A program made the position numbers and the translations under genes. A stretch of DNA of 64,000 nt, taken from assembly GCA_963832945.1 (NCBI GenBank), contig CAWHVV010000010.1, forward strand, positions 434,001 to 498,000, written 5' to 3'. Under the pieces are notes generated by a model that was not told the DNA's origin, searched no databases, and worked only from the letters and a program-made list of their open reading frames with translations. Positions 51,967 to 60,029 of this stretch are shown in pieces. Source of the DNA: JAFEDN01 sp963832945 (GTDB lineage Bacteria > Pseudomonadota > Gammaproteobacteria > Coxiellales > Coxiellaceae). Positions within the stretch are counted from its first letter, which is position 1. Every line of letters begins with the position of its first letter.

Positions 51967-53292
51967 ATGGTGAAAATTAATATTAAACAATATTTACCTG
52001 TGATCATCGAATGGCAAAATCTCATTGCCACTGTCCAAGGATTAAACAGAGATAACCAGAAAGAACTTTGTGCGGCAGCCGGCTCCAAGCCGATCAAAAT
52101 AATCACCGGATTTCGGCGCAGTGGAAAATCCTTTCTAGTGCAAATGGCAACGCGCGCGTTAATCGAAGCAAAGCGATATTCTTTGAAAAATACCCTCTAT
52201 CTTAATTTTGAAGATTACCGTTTAACTTCGCTATACCATATTTTTGCTTTGGATGATTTAGTGCAAAGTTTTTTAAAAGAATTTTCCGAGCCGGGAAAGA
52301 AGTTACTAATTTTTGACGAAATTCAGCATGTTCCTGATTGGGACAAATTGATTCGAACTTTATATGAAAAAGAACGAGATATCGAAATATTTTTAACAGG
52401 TTCTAATTCGGAATTGTTATCGTCGGAAATAGGTTCTAACCTTGCCGGACGATTTATTGAATTTCAAATTTTTCCATTTAGTTTTAAAGAATTTTTGGCC
52501 TATCATCAGTTAATCATTGACAATGAAATTGACTTTTACAGACGTCTACCCCAAATTAAATCGCTTTTTTCTCAATATCTTGAGTTTGGCGGGCTGCCTG
52601 AGATTTTCTCCATTAATAACCCCACCACCCGCTATTCTTATTTACAAGGCATTGTCAGTAAAGTGATTTTAGATGATGTGATCGAACGTTTCAATGTCAG
52701 ACAACCGCTAATTATTGAAAAAATTCTGCAATTTTTGCATTCTTCCATTGGTAATGTAATATCAGCAACCCGTCTTAATAATATTATTAAAAATGAGGGA
52801 ATTTCGATAAAACAAGATACTATTTCAACTTATATTGATTATATTACTAAAACTTTCGCGGTCTATCCGGTGGATAGATTTGACTGGAAATTAAATCGAA
52901 TCTTTGAAACTCATAAAAAATATTACTCCGTTGATACGGGTATTATCAATCTATTTAAAAACATCAACAGCAATTATTCCAAACAATTAGAAAATTTGGT
53001 CTTTCTCAAGCTCAAAAAGAAATTTTCATCCGTTTATTACAGTGTCACACATAACAGGGAAATTGATTTCATCGCCAAAGACAAATCTGGACAATATCAC
53101 AAATACCAGGTGACTATCGCGCTTACAGCCGAAAATAGAGATCGGGAACTATCCGCGTTTCTTACCACCGACAAATACATAAATAATATGAATAACATTT
53201 TACTCACGATGGATCCAGACGAAGAAAATTTTCGGGTAGGAGAAGTATTGATCACTCAAAAATTCCTACCAAAATGGCTGCTGGATGTTTAA
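51967..53292 (+). CDS. AAA-type ATPase with DUF4143-like domain
   Basis: A 441-residue member of the same broad group as the gene at 33319, but from a different subgroup. Walker A is GFRRSGKS (48-55), Walker B LLIFDEIQ (about 112-119), and FLTGSNSELL (about 140) the sensor motif. A C-terminal region ends with EIDFIAKDKSG and VTIAL, the nuclease-like pattern also seen in relatives. The AT content is high. It is intact, unlike the copy at 42251. Role unknown. Confidence 0.9.
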   Translation: MVKINIKQYLPVIIEWQNLIATVQGLNRDNQKELCAAAGSKPIKIITGFRRSGKSFLVQMATRALIEAKRYSLKNTLYLNFEDYRLTSLYHIFALDDLVQSFLKEFSEPGKKLLIFDEIQHVPDWDKLIRTLYEKERDIEIFLTGSNSELLSSEIGSNLAGRFIEFQIFPFSFKEFLAYHQLIIDNEIDFYRRLPQIKSLFSQYLEFGGLPEIFSINNPTTRYSYLQGIVSKVILDDVIERFNVRQPLIIEKILQFLHSSIGNVISATRLNNIIKNEGISIKQDTISTYIDYITKTFAVYPVDRFDWKLNRIFETHKKYYSVDTGIINLFKNINSNYSKQLENLVFLKLKKKFSSVYYSVTHNREIDFIAKDKSGQYHKYQVTIALTAENRDRELSAFLTTDKYINNMNNILLTMDPDEENFRVGEVLITQKFLPKWLLDV

Positions 53293-53356
53293 ATACGATT
53301 ACGACAGGCGGAACTACGCAGCCCAGTTTGCCCGCCTCGAAAACTAATGTTAAGGA

Positions 53357-53415
53357 AAAGGGGTCAAGTCTCGAAAATTGAATGCCTGTTCATTATTTCG
53401 AGACTTGACCCCTTT
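53357..53415. repeat. Palindromic element GGGGTCAAGTCTCGAA, copy 2
   Basis: Left arm 53357-53376 (AAAGGGGTCAAGTCTCGAAA) and right arm from 53396 to 53415 pair exactly around a loop AATTGAATGCCTGTTCATT-type sequence. It lies between the ATPase and a small secreted protein gene. Confidence 0.92.
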
Positions 53416-53455
53416 CTTCCTTTCTTAGAACATTTAGTTAAGACAAAAGGGAAAT

Positions 53456-53472
53456 GGGGTCAGGTCTCGAAA
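53456..53472. repeat. Half-copy of the palindromic element
   Basis: GGGGTCAGGTCTCGAAA matches the left arm with one change. No matching right arm follows, and the sequence runs directly into the end of the secreted protein gene. Probably a copy cut by rearrangement. Confidence 0.7.
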
Positions 53473-53485
53473 ATTATGACCCCCG

Positions 53486-54001
53486 TTATTTACAAGTCCA
53501 TTCACTAGTAGGCACATCCGAGGTACACCGGCCATTGACTATAGTAGGGCAAGTATACGAGCAGGTTACAGTAGGCGCTTTCGGTACAGCTGGAAAAGAT
53601 ACAGCAGCATTAAGTCCCTGGATCACCTGGTCGAGCTGTTTTTTGGCAGTTGACCAAATGAGTTTGCTAGCTTCTGTCGGTTGAATTAATGCTGCACATC
53701 CTGTTTGATAAATATCTGTGCATGTTCCTGTTCCTTGTTGTGCATTGCAAGAGCTCATACTTTGATTACTTGTACTGAATGCAGGAAAATAACCTGTATA
53801 AGTAAGATAATCATTGTAACCAGGATAATAATCTACTCCATAAGAACCGGCCACGAAGTCACACACATTCATAGCTTGCTGGCAGGCAGTGAAAGAAGCA
53901 TAATTTTGGATAATACATGACGCGTTCGGCGCTGCTTGAACGTGGATAGTTGCAGCAGTCATTAATACACCTAAAGCCATTAATGCGAGTTTATTTTTCA
54001 T
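53486..54001 (-). CDS. Small secreted cysteine-rich protein, unknown function
   Basis: Not recognised. A 171-residue product with a clear signal peptide (cut after VQA at about 23). The mature protein has about twelve cysteines, several in close pairs (CSYTCP, CTDIYQTGC), and many Thr, Ser and Tyr residues, so it should be disulfide-rich and exported. GGAG lies five bases before the ATG. Its 3' end lies about 13 bases from the half-palindrome. Host contact or envelope roles are possible. Nothing in the context decides. Confidence 0.75.
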   Translation of the reverse strand: MKNKLALMALGVLMTAATIHVQAAPNASCIIQNYASFTACQQAMNVCDFVAGSYGVDYYPGYNDYLTYTGYFPAFSTSNQSMSSCNAQQGTGTCTDIYQTGCAALIQPTEASKLIWSTAKKQLDQVIQGLNAAVSFPAVPKAPTVTCSYTCPTIVNGRCTSDVPTSEWTCK

Positions 54002-54301
54002 ATTTCTCCATGAGCAGTAAGAATTTATTAAAGCAAATTATCTCATAATTTCAAAATTTTCGCAAACAGTCCCAAGCACAGCCTGCAATTCAGACAGTAG
54101 AAAAAACCCGATAGCCATCGACGGTCAGTTTTTTTAACTTCCGGAAGAGAAAACCATCAGACGCATAGGGTTAAGGGGCTACTGGATTTACCCATGCCGG
54201 TTCATTATTCGATTTCCTGGCGGAGTACCCCCGGTTTGACATGGAATAATATTTTCTATAAACTTAGTTTAAGTTAGTTTAAATATTTAAGGCGTCTTGA
54301 T

Positions 54302-54541
54302 ATGATTATAGTCAATACTCATGAGGCTAAAACAAGGCTATCTCAACTGCTTGTTCTTATTGAAAAAAATCACGAAACTGTTCGGGTTTGCCGTCATGGT
54401 CGTCCAATTGCAGATATTGTTCCCATTCAGCGAAGCGTATCCAATCCGTTGATTATACACTCTGAGATATCCAATATTCAGATTCATTATGATCCGGCGG
54501 CTCCTTTGGAAGACGATGAATGGCCAATAGAGGGTACATAA
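54302..54541 (+). CDS. Phd/YefM-family antitoxin
   Basis: A 79-residue antitoxin. The N-terminal part VNTHEAKTRLSQLLVLIE followed by VRVCRHGRPIADIVPI is the Phd/YefM DNA-binding fold. The acidic C-terminal tail (PAAPLEDDEWPIEGT) is the usual toxin-wrapping segment. It would bind the VapC toxin encoded directly after it and repress their common promoter. Upstream, 54002-54301 has no gene but includes short vapC-like and palindrome-like pieces near 54178-54211. Confidence 0.9.
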   Translation: MIIVNTHEAKTRLSQLLVLIEKNHETVRVCRHGRPIADIVPIQRSVSNPLIIHSEISNIQIHYDPAAPLEDDEWPIEGT

Positions 54542-54928
54542 TTGTTATTGTTGGATACCTGTACCTTTCTTTGGCTGGTGGGGCAACAACAACATCTTAG
54601 CGAAAAAGCCAGGAAGGTTCTTGTCGAGAACAGTGGATCTTTATTTATTTCTGCTATTAGTGCATTCGAGATAGGCGTGAAATCTCAAAAGGGATTGCTG
54701 GATTTACCCATGTCTGTGACATCATGGTGGCGGAAAGCTGTGGAATTGCATGGGATAGATTTGCTTTCTGTGGATTGTGATGTGGCATTAAGTGCTACTC
54801 AATTGCCTAATTTGCATCGTGATCCTGCCGATAGAATCATTGTCGCCACTGCGATGATTCATCAATTAAAAATTATCACCCCAGATCGACATATTAAAGC
54901 TTATCCCGAGATTGAAACTGTTTGGTAA
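54542..54928 (+). CDS. vapC: VapC-type PIN-domain toxin
   Basis: A 128-residue PIN ribonuclease. LLDTCTFLW at 3-11 holds the first catalytic Asp, AISAFEIGVK near 38-47 the Glu, and HRDPADRIIVATA near 91-103 the later Asp residues, so the metal site is complete. It starts with TTG immediately after the antitoxin TAA, implying tight coupling. The toxin cuts RNA when the antitoxin is lost. The last 204 bases are repeated 430 bases downstream. Confidence 0.9.
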   Translation: MLLLDTCTFLWLVGQQQHLSEKARKVLVENSGSLFISAISAFEIGVKSQKGLLDLPMSVTSWWRKAVELHGIDLLSVDCDVALSATQLPNLHRDPADRIIVATAMIHQLKIITPDRHIKAYPEIETVW

Positions 54929-54956
54929 GGTCAGGGAAAAGGGGTCAGAGGAAAAC

Positions 54957-55007
54957 GGGTCAAGTCTCGAAAATTGAATGCCTGTTCATTATTCGAGACT
55001 TGACCCC
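54957..55007. repeat. Palindromic element GGGGTCAAGTCTCGAA, copy 3
   Basis: Left arm 54957-54972 and right arm 54992-55007 pair around the same AATTGAATGCCTGTTCA loop as copy 2. It sits just after vapC. A half-site GGGGTCAGAG lies shortly before it, and another (CAATTCAAGATTTGACCCC) at 55127-55145. Confidence 0.88.
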
Positions 55008-55154
55008 TTTGTTATGATACCATGCGCCAGCATATTGGATTCGCAAAGGTCTTGACATAATACTGAGTAAGTATGCTCAGTTGTCTTCTTAACCGGAATA
55101 CCGTAAAAGCACTTTTTCCTGTTCACAATTCAAGATTTGACCCCTTTGTCCCTC

Positions 55155-55358
55155 TGGTGGCGGAAAGCTGTGGAATTGCATGGGATAGATTTGCTTTCTG
55201 TGGATTGTGATGTGTTATTAAGTGCTACTCAATTGCCTAATTTGCATCGTGATCCTGCCGATAGAATCATTGTCGCCACTGCCATGATTCATCAATTAAA
55301 AATTATCACCCCAGATCGACATATTAAAGCTTATCCCGAGATTGAAACTGTTTGGTAA
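55155..55358 (+). pseudogene. Partial tandem copy of the vapC 3' end
   Basis: These 204 bases repeat 54725-54928 with three differences, which change Ala to Leu at one codon and are silent at another. The copy encodes WWRKAVELHG through to PEIETVW and its stop, but lacks the first catalytic Asp and Glu, so it cannot be an active toxin. Like the first copy, it is followed by a palindromic element. The near-identity means the duplication is recent. Confidence 0.9.
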
Positions 55359-55375
55359 TTTTCGCCAGAGGAAAA

Positions 55376-55426
55376 GGGGTCAAGTCTCTAAAATCGCATG
55401 CCTGTTCATTATTCGAGACTTACCCC
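55376..55426. repeat. Palindromic element, copy 4, slightly degraded
   Basis: Left arm GGGGTCAAGTCTCTAAAA and right arm ATTCGAGACTTACCCCC pair with a lost G and a changed base. The loop GCATGCCTGTTCATT is close to that of copies 2 and 3. It follows the vapC fragment at the same distance as copy 3 follows vapC. Confidence 0.85.
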
Positions 55427-55444
55427 CTCTCTCCCCGCTTTCAT

Positions 55445-55530
55445 TATTCAAGACTTGACCCGCTTTCCTCTTCTCACAATTCAAGATTTGACCCCTTTCT
55501 CATGACCCCTTTGTCCCAAGATTTGACCCC
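55445..55530. repeat. Cluster of palindrome half-sites
   Basis: Three right-arm-like copies follow in a row: ATTCAAGACTTGACCC (55446-55461), AATTCAAGATTTGACCCC (55478-55495) and CAAGATTTGACCCC (55517-55530). They use a TTTGACCCC variant of the arm. The 314-base gap before the next gene contains nothing else that I can see, apart from AT-rich leader DNA. Confidence 0.75.
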
Positions 55531-55672
55531 TTTTCTTTTTTTAATAGTTTCTTAAGGAATAGCATATATAATAGCATATATAATTAATATATAGATCGAG
55601 GAAATGAGAATAAGTCAATAAAGGCTTAACTTCTTCTAAAAAAAAACAATTAAAGAAACAAAGGTAAAAAAA

Positions 55673-56101
55673 ATGAAAAAATATATATTGCCCTTAGTAG
55701 GAACGTTATTAAGCACATTTGTAAGCAGCAGTGTTTATGCTTATACAATGACTTATAATATACATAATACAACAGGTTATCCTCTTAAGATAGGAGGTCA
55801 TTATACATATTGTACGGAGGCGGTTAATTTGCCCTCATACTTTCCCAACGATAGTTACATAACAGTTATTGTTAATGTCTCCGATCCAAATTGCACTGGC
55901 ATCGCTGATGGCACTAGCGCCGACGGTTATTTTGATTATATTCAAACTGATGGTACACCAATTGGTTGTGATATACGCTACAAAAATAAGGGTATCCCTA
56001 TAACTATTTCCTACAAACCTGCAGCTTGTTCGGGATCTGAGATGGCGGGTGATAATCCTGCTAACCCTACTTATGACGTTGAAATATTTACGCCAGAGTA
56101 A
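55673..56101 (+). CDS. Small secreted protein, unknown function
   Basis: Not recognised. A 142-residue product with a signal peptide (MKK, hydrophobic 5-22, cut after VYA at about 23). The mature part is rich in Tyr, Thr, Asn and Gly, looks beta-rich (MTYNIHNTTGYPLKIGG), and has five cysteines. A GAAACAAAGG stretch lies before the ATG. In size, export signal and composition it resembles the genes at 34637 and 6344. Confidence 0.75.
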   Translation: MKKYILPLVGTLLSTFVSSSVYAYTMTYNIHNTTGYPLKIGGHYTYCTEAVNLPSYFPNDSYITVIVNVSDPNCTGIADGTSADGYFDYIQTDGTPIGCDIRYKNKGIPITISYKPAACSGSEMAGDNPANPTYDVEIFTPE

Positions 56102-56140
56102 GCTGGTCGTTCGCTCCTGACTTTTGCCAATTTTGGGGGA

Positions 56141-56179
56141 GGGGTCAAATCTTGCATGATCAGGGTCAAATCTTGAATT
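56141..56179. repeat. Two diverged half-sites of the palindromic element
   Basis: GGGGTCAAATCTTGC (56141-56155) and GGGTCAAATCTTGAATT (56163-56179) are direct copies of a left-arm variant. They end the repeat cluster and lie about a dozen bases from the MFS gene end. Confidence 0.7.
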
Positions 56180-56190
56180 GAGCGCGGATG

Positions 56191-57351
56191 TTAAGGAAAA
56201 CGACGGGCGACCATGATCAGAAAAGGCAGTGAAATCAATTGCAGGATTAAGATAAATAAAATGATCCATATCAGGGAAATATCATAGAGCAAACCCATCA
56301 CCGCGCTTCCTGAAAACCAGGCTACGCCATAACCCATATTAAAAATTCCATATGCGGAGGCGCGTTTATTGGGATTCACCATTCTGCCCACCGCGGCGCG
56401 CATCAGCGAGCCGTGCGCGCCCATGCCCACGGCCCATAGCGTCACGCCCAGCAGGGCTAAATAAAAATTTCCCAGAAAAACCAGCGGCGCAAATAACGCG
56501 GAAATAAATGTAACAATGACCAATATCCAGAATCCATAGCGATCATACAGACGTCCCAACGCCAGGGCCGCCGCGCCATCGACGCCCATGGCGATGGCGT
56601 ACGATAAGGGAATCCAGGCGGGAGGCAATAAATTTTTTTTCTCAAAATGATAGGCGATTAATGGAAAATCCGCGAAACCCGCCGCGACAAATAATGCGCC
56701 GGTAAAATAAATCCAGAAAATTCGTGGAATCCCTTCCGAATGAAATTCGATGGATTTAACGCTTAACTGATGAGGATGCGGATAGATCTTTTTGGCAATC
56801 AGTAACGTGGCTATCGCCAGAAGCGCCGGAATAGCCAGGACCGCAAAAGCCAGCGGATAATCGCTACCGCCTTTAAAATATAATACGGCTGCCACAATTA
56901 ACGGACCGCACATCGCGCCGATCTGGTCCATGGCTTCATGAATGCCGAACCCCCAGCCCATGCCCAGATGGTCGCCGGCGTGAGAAAGCATGGCGTCCCG
57001 CGCCGGCGTGCGGATGGCTTTTCCCAGGCGCTCCGTAACAATTAATACCGCCGCCACCGGCCAGTGATGCGTCAGGGCCAAAAGCGGTACGGCAAGCAAA
57101 TTAATGAGATAACCGACGATGGTGATCGTCCAGTATTTTTGCGTGCGATCGGCAAAATAACCGGAAACAACGCGCAGCGCATATCCGACTAACTCTCCCA
57201 GACCCGCCACAAAACCCACCACGGCAGCGCCGGCCCCCAATATGGCCAGAAAAGGACCGGTGATACTACGCGCGCCCTCGTAAGTGACGTCTGCAAACAG
57301 ACTGACGATGCCCAGTATGATGACAAACCGCAGCGCATGTTTACGATCCAT
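56191..57351 (-). CDS. Major facilitator superfamily transporter
   Basis: A 386-residue protein with about twelve hydrophobic helices. The MFS loop motif appears as SGYFADRTQKYW near 60-72, and RLGKAIRTPARDAML near 108-122 is typical of a group of proteobacterial transporters. The substrate is unknown. It starts eight bases after hpnG stops, at the end of the squalene-hopene operon, so transport of a hopanoid-linked compound is possible but unproven. Confidence 0.88.
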   Translation of the reverse strand: MDRKHALRFVIILGIVSLFADVTYEGARSITGPFLAILGAGAAVVGFVAGLGELVGYALRVVSGYFADRTQKYWTITIVGYLINLLAVPLLALTHHWPVAAVLIVTERLGKAIRTPARDAMLSHAGDHLGMGWGFGIHEAMDQIGAMCGPLIVAAVLYFKGGSDYPLAFAVLAIPALLAIATLLIAKKIYPHPHQLSVKSIEFHSEGIPRIFWIYFTGALFVAAGFADFPLIAYHFEKKNLLPPAWIPLSYAIAMGVDGAAALALGRLYDRYGFWILVIVTFISALFAPLVFLGNFYLALLGVTLWAVGMGAHGSLMRAAVGRMVNPNKRASAYGIFNMGYGVAWFSGSAVMGLLYDISLIWIILFILILQLISLPFLIMVARRFP

Positions 57352-57359
57352 GGCAAGCG

Positions 57360-58130
57360 TCAGATAAATTGAGACTGAGAAACAGTTTCGAGCTCTGCTA
57401 CAGGCAAAGGCTCCAGGGACGGAAGTGTCTGGCTAATAAATTTTGCCGCAATATGCAGTGCGGATTTTGCCACTGCAAAAGCGCGCGCCAGTTGAATAAG
57501 ATCTTTCATTCCTGATGGTTTTCCGCACAATCGGCCGGCTAAAGCCCAGCGACGAATTTCTCCGGTCGCGGTTAAGCTCTTCAGTAACCAATGAGGAATA
57601 GCTGTTTCAGCCGTATCAACAATACTGCGCACGGCAATAAACCGGGAGCCTTCCTGTAATGCGACCGCGGCGATGGCGGCGCTTTCCATATCGATGGCTG
57701 TGGCGCCATAGCGGCTGAACAATTGACGCTTATCCGCAGCGGACGTCGCCATTTGATCAACCTGCAAAATCGTACCCTGACTAATTCCAATCCCAAAATT
57801 CATTTTACTTTGTAACTGATCGCGCCAGAGCCTATCCACGGTAAAAATCCGGTGCTCCTGGTCGATAATCTGATTCGGCAGAACAAGCCGCCCAGGAGGC
57901 GCATAGCGTTCCAATCCAGCCGCAGTGCCCCAACTCACCAATGCTTTTGCGCCCATGCCAAGGACATGCAGGGCTCCGGCGCGGGCGCGGTGAGCACCCA
58001 TTCCGGAAATGTGAAGAATCAGATTGTCAGTTAATGAAACCGTCTGCCCAACGGCCAGTCTTTGTGGGGTCAAACTTCGCGCTTCAACGGGCAAAGCTAC
58101 CAGAATCGCAATAGCATGATCTTTACTCAT
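57360..58130 (-). CDS. hpnG: Adenosylhopane nucleosidase/phosphorylase
   Basis: A 256-residue member of the nucleoside phosphorylase family that removes adenine from adenosylhopane, the product of HpnH. ILVALPVEARSL near the start, HISGMGAHRARAGA near 40-53, SWGTAAGLE near 66 and IDMESAAIAAVA near 147 are the fold's sites for sugar, phosphate and base. Its ATG directly follows the stop of the squalene-hopene cyclase (TGAATG). This context and a non-standard pocket favour HpnG over nucleosidases of methylthioadenosine. Confidence 0.9.
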   Translation of the reverse strand: MSKDHAIAILVALPVEARSLTPQRLAVGQTVSLTDNLILHISGMGAHRARAGALHVLGMGAKALVSWGTAAGLERYAPPGRLVLPNQIIDQEHRIFTVDRLWRDQLQSKMNFGIGISQGTILQVDQMATSAADKRQLFSRYGATAIDMESAAIAAVALQEGSRFIAVRSIVDTAETAIPHWLLKSLTATGEIRRWALAGRLCGKPSGMKDLIQLARAFAVAKSALHIAAKFISQTLPSLEPLPVAELETVSQSQFI

Positions 58131-60029
58131 TCAGACACGAACCAAACGACGGTACTCGGCCAACGCCCACAGGGGGAAGTATTTGCAGTAGCCGTGATAA
58201 CGTAAATAAAAAACGCGGGGAAATCCTGGGGCGGTAAACCATGGATCGTGCCAAAAACCATCTGTCTGCTGGTTACGCAGTAAATAGCGGATGCCCCGCG
58301 CCACCGCGGCTGAATGCACTTCGCCCGCGGCCATTAAACCCAACAAGGCCCAGGCTGTTTGATAAGAGGTACTGGGCTGGCTATCTTCCGTCCGCTGTTC
58401 ATAGCTTCGATTGCTTTCACCCCAGCCGCCATCGACATGTTGTTTGGCTTGCAGCCAATCCACCCCCCGGAGAATAGCCGGGTGCAAAGGATCTACCTTG
58501 GCACTCTCCAAAGCGACCAATACCGACCAGGTTCCGTAAATATAATTGGTCCCCCAACGCCCAAACCATGAGCCGTCAGGTTCCTGTTCCTGAAATAAAA
58601 ATTCCAGACAACGCGCGATTACGTTCCGGTCCTGTGGACGATTCAGCGTCGAAAAAAATGTCACACAACGTGCGGTGACGTCGCTGGTGGGAGGATCCAG
58701 CAGTGCGCCGTGATCGGCAAAAGGAATTTCGTTGAGATAAAAATGCATGTTATTTTGATCAAAAGAGGCATATCCACCATTACTGCTTTGCATACCGGCC
58801 AGCCAATCCGCTGCGCGGCGGATCGACTCAGCGTAGTGAGGCGAACCCTGTTGATGCATGGCCCAACCCGTCACTCCGGTGTCATCCAGATCAGGATAGT
58901 AGCTGTTACCGTATTCGAACGCCCACCCGCCCGGCGCCAGATGTGGGTTGTATTCACGCCAATCGGCAGGGCCGTCTAATATTTGCAAAGGCTGGAGCCA
59001 GTTTAACGCCCGTAAGGCCGCCTGGCGTCCGCGATCAGATCCTTCAGCCTGTAACGTTAAAGCGGATAAGGCGGTATCCCATATCGGAGAAAAACAGGGC
59101 TGACAATAGGCTGAGCCGGAATGAATGACTAATAAATTTTTTAAGGCCTGACGGGCTTGCACGCGGTACGGATGGTCCTGCGCATATCCCAATAACGCCA
59201 GAGCTTCGTAAGCGTTCACCATCGCTGGAAATATGGCCCCTAAACCATCCTCACCGTTTAATCGGGCCGTAAACCATTGTTCGGCTTTCATGATGGCGGC
59301 GCGCCGCATTTTTTTGGGAATCAGCGGTTCAATCGCACGACCAATTTTATCCAGGGCAAGGAACACTCTGCTTAAAAGTGAATGAGTTTTGAAGTAATGA
59401 CGCTCCTGATCGGCAGGTACGATAAACAACTCGGCAATTTGCACATGACGCGGATTTTTCGCCCGCGGTTTCAAACTGCATAAAATAAATAGCGGCACCA
59501 TCACCGTCCGTGACCAGTATGAAACTCTTCTTAAGTGGAAGGGAAACCAGCGCGGCAGCAGCATCACTTCAACGGGAATAAAGGGCACTGCCCGCCAGGG
59601 TACCTGGCCAAACAAAGCCAAGGTGATACGGGTAAAGACATTGGCACGCGCCGCGCCGCCCGCCTGTAAAATACATGCGCGCGCTCGCTGCATGTGCGGC
59701 AAATCGGGGGAATCTCCCGTCATTTTCAGGGCATAATAGACTTTTATCGTGCAACTAAGATCCGCCTTACCGCCATAATAAAGAGGCCAACCCCCTGCTT
59801 CGTTCTGTTTTTCGCGCAGATAAACAGCTATTTTCCGTTCCAGTACACTATCAATTTCGTCCATATAGTGCATCATCATTATATATTCGGCGGAAATAGT
59901 GCAATCGGCCTCGAGTTCGAAACACCAATGCCCATCCTCACGTTGAGCCGCTAATAAGGCCTCGCGGGCATTTTCAATGGCAGTCGATAAAGTAGCTGTC
60001 TCTTCCCCAAGCTGGAATATTTCGGTCAT
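58131..60029 (-). CDS. shc: Squalene-hopene cyclase
   Basis: A 632-residue membrane-associated terpene cyclase folding squalene into hopene. The acid motif DLDDTG has its three Asp at 380, 382 and 383. Several QW repeats are visible, for example REDGHWCFE near 31, QTDGFWHDPW near the C terminus and KQHVDGGWGES. The ATG at 60029 overlaps the squalene synthase stop (ATGA) and is preferred to an ATG 21 bases upstream. It is second in the operon sqs-shc-hpnG-MFS. Confidence 0.96.
   Translation of the reverse strand: MTEIFQLGEETATLSTAIENAREALLAAQREDGHWCFELEADCTISAEYIMMMHYMDEIDSVLERKIAVYLREKQNEAGGWPLYYGGKADLSCTIKVYYALKMTGDSPDLPHMQRARACILQAGGAARANVFTRITLALFGQVPWRAVPFIPVEVMLLPRWFPFHLRRVSYWSRTVMVPLFILCSLKPRAKNPRHVQIAELFIVPADQERHYFKTHSLLSRVFLALDKIGRAIEPLIPKKMRRAAIMKAEQWFTARLNGEDGLGAIFPAMVNAYEALALLGYAQDHPYRVQARQALKNLLVIHSGSAYCQPCFSPIWDTALSALTLQAEGSDRGRQAALRALNWLQPLQILDGPADWREYNPHLAPGGWAFEYGNSYYPDLDDTGVTGWAMHQQGSPHYAESIRRAADWLAGMQSSNGGYASFDQNNMHFYLNEIPFADHGALLDPPTSDVTARCVTFFSTLNRPQDRNVIARCLEFLFQEQEPDGSWFGRWGTNYIYGTWSVLVALESAKVDPLHPAILRGVDWLQAKQHVDGGWGESNRSYEQRTEDSQPSTSYQTAWALLGLMAAGEVHSAAVARGIRYLLRNQQTDGFWHDPWFTAPGFPRVFYLRYHGYCKYFPLWALAEYRRLVRV

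Noticed and set aside
53340..55540. CRISPR array, because of repeated 16-20 base units
   Set aside because: The units are inverted pairs at irregular spacing, with nearly identical loops rather than unique spacers, and no cas genes are nearby.
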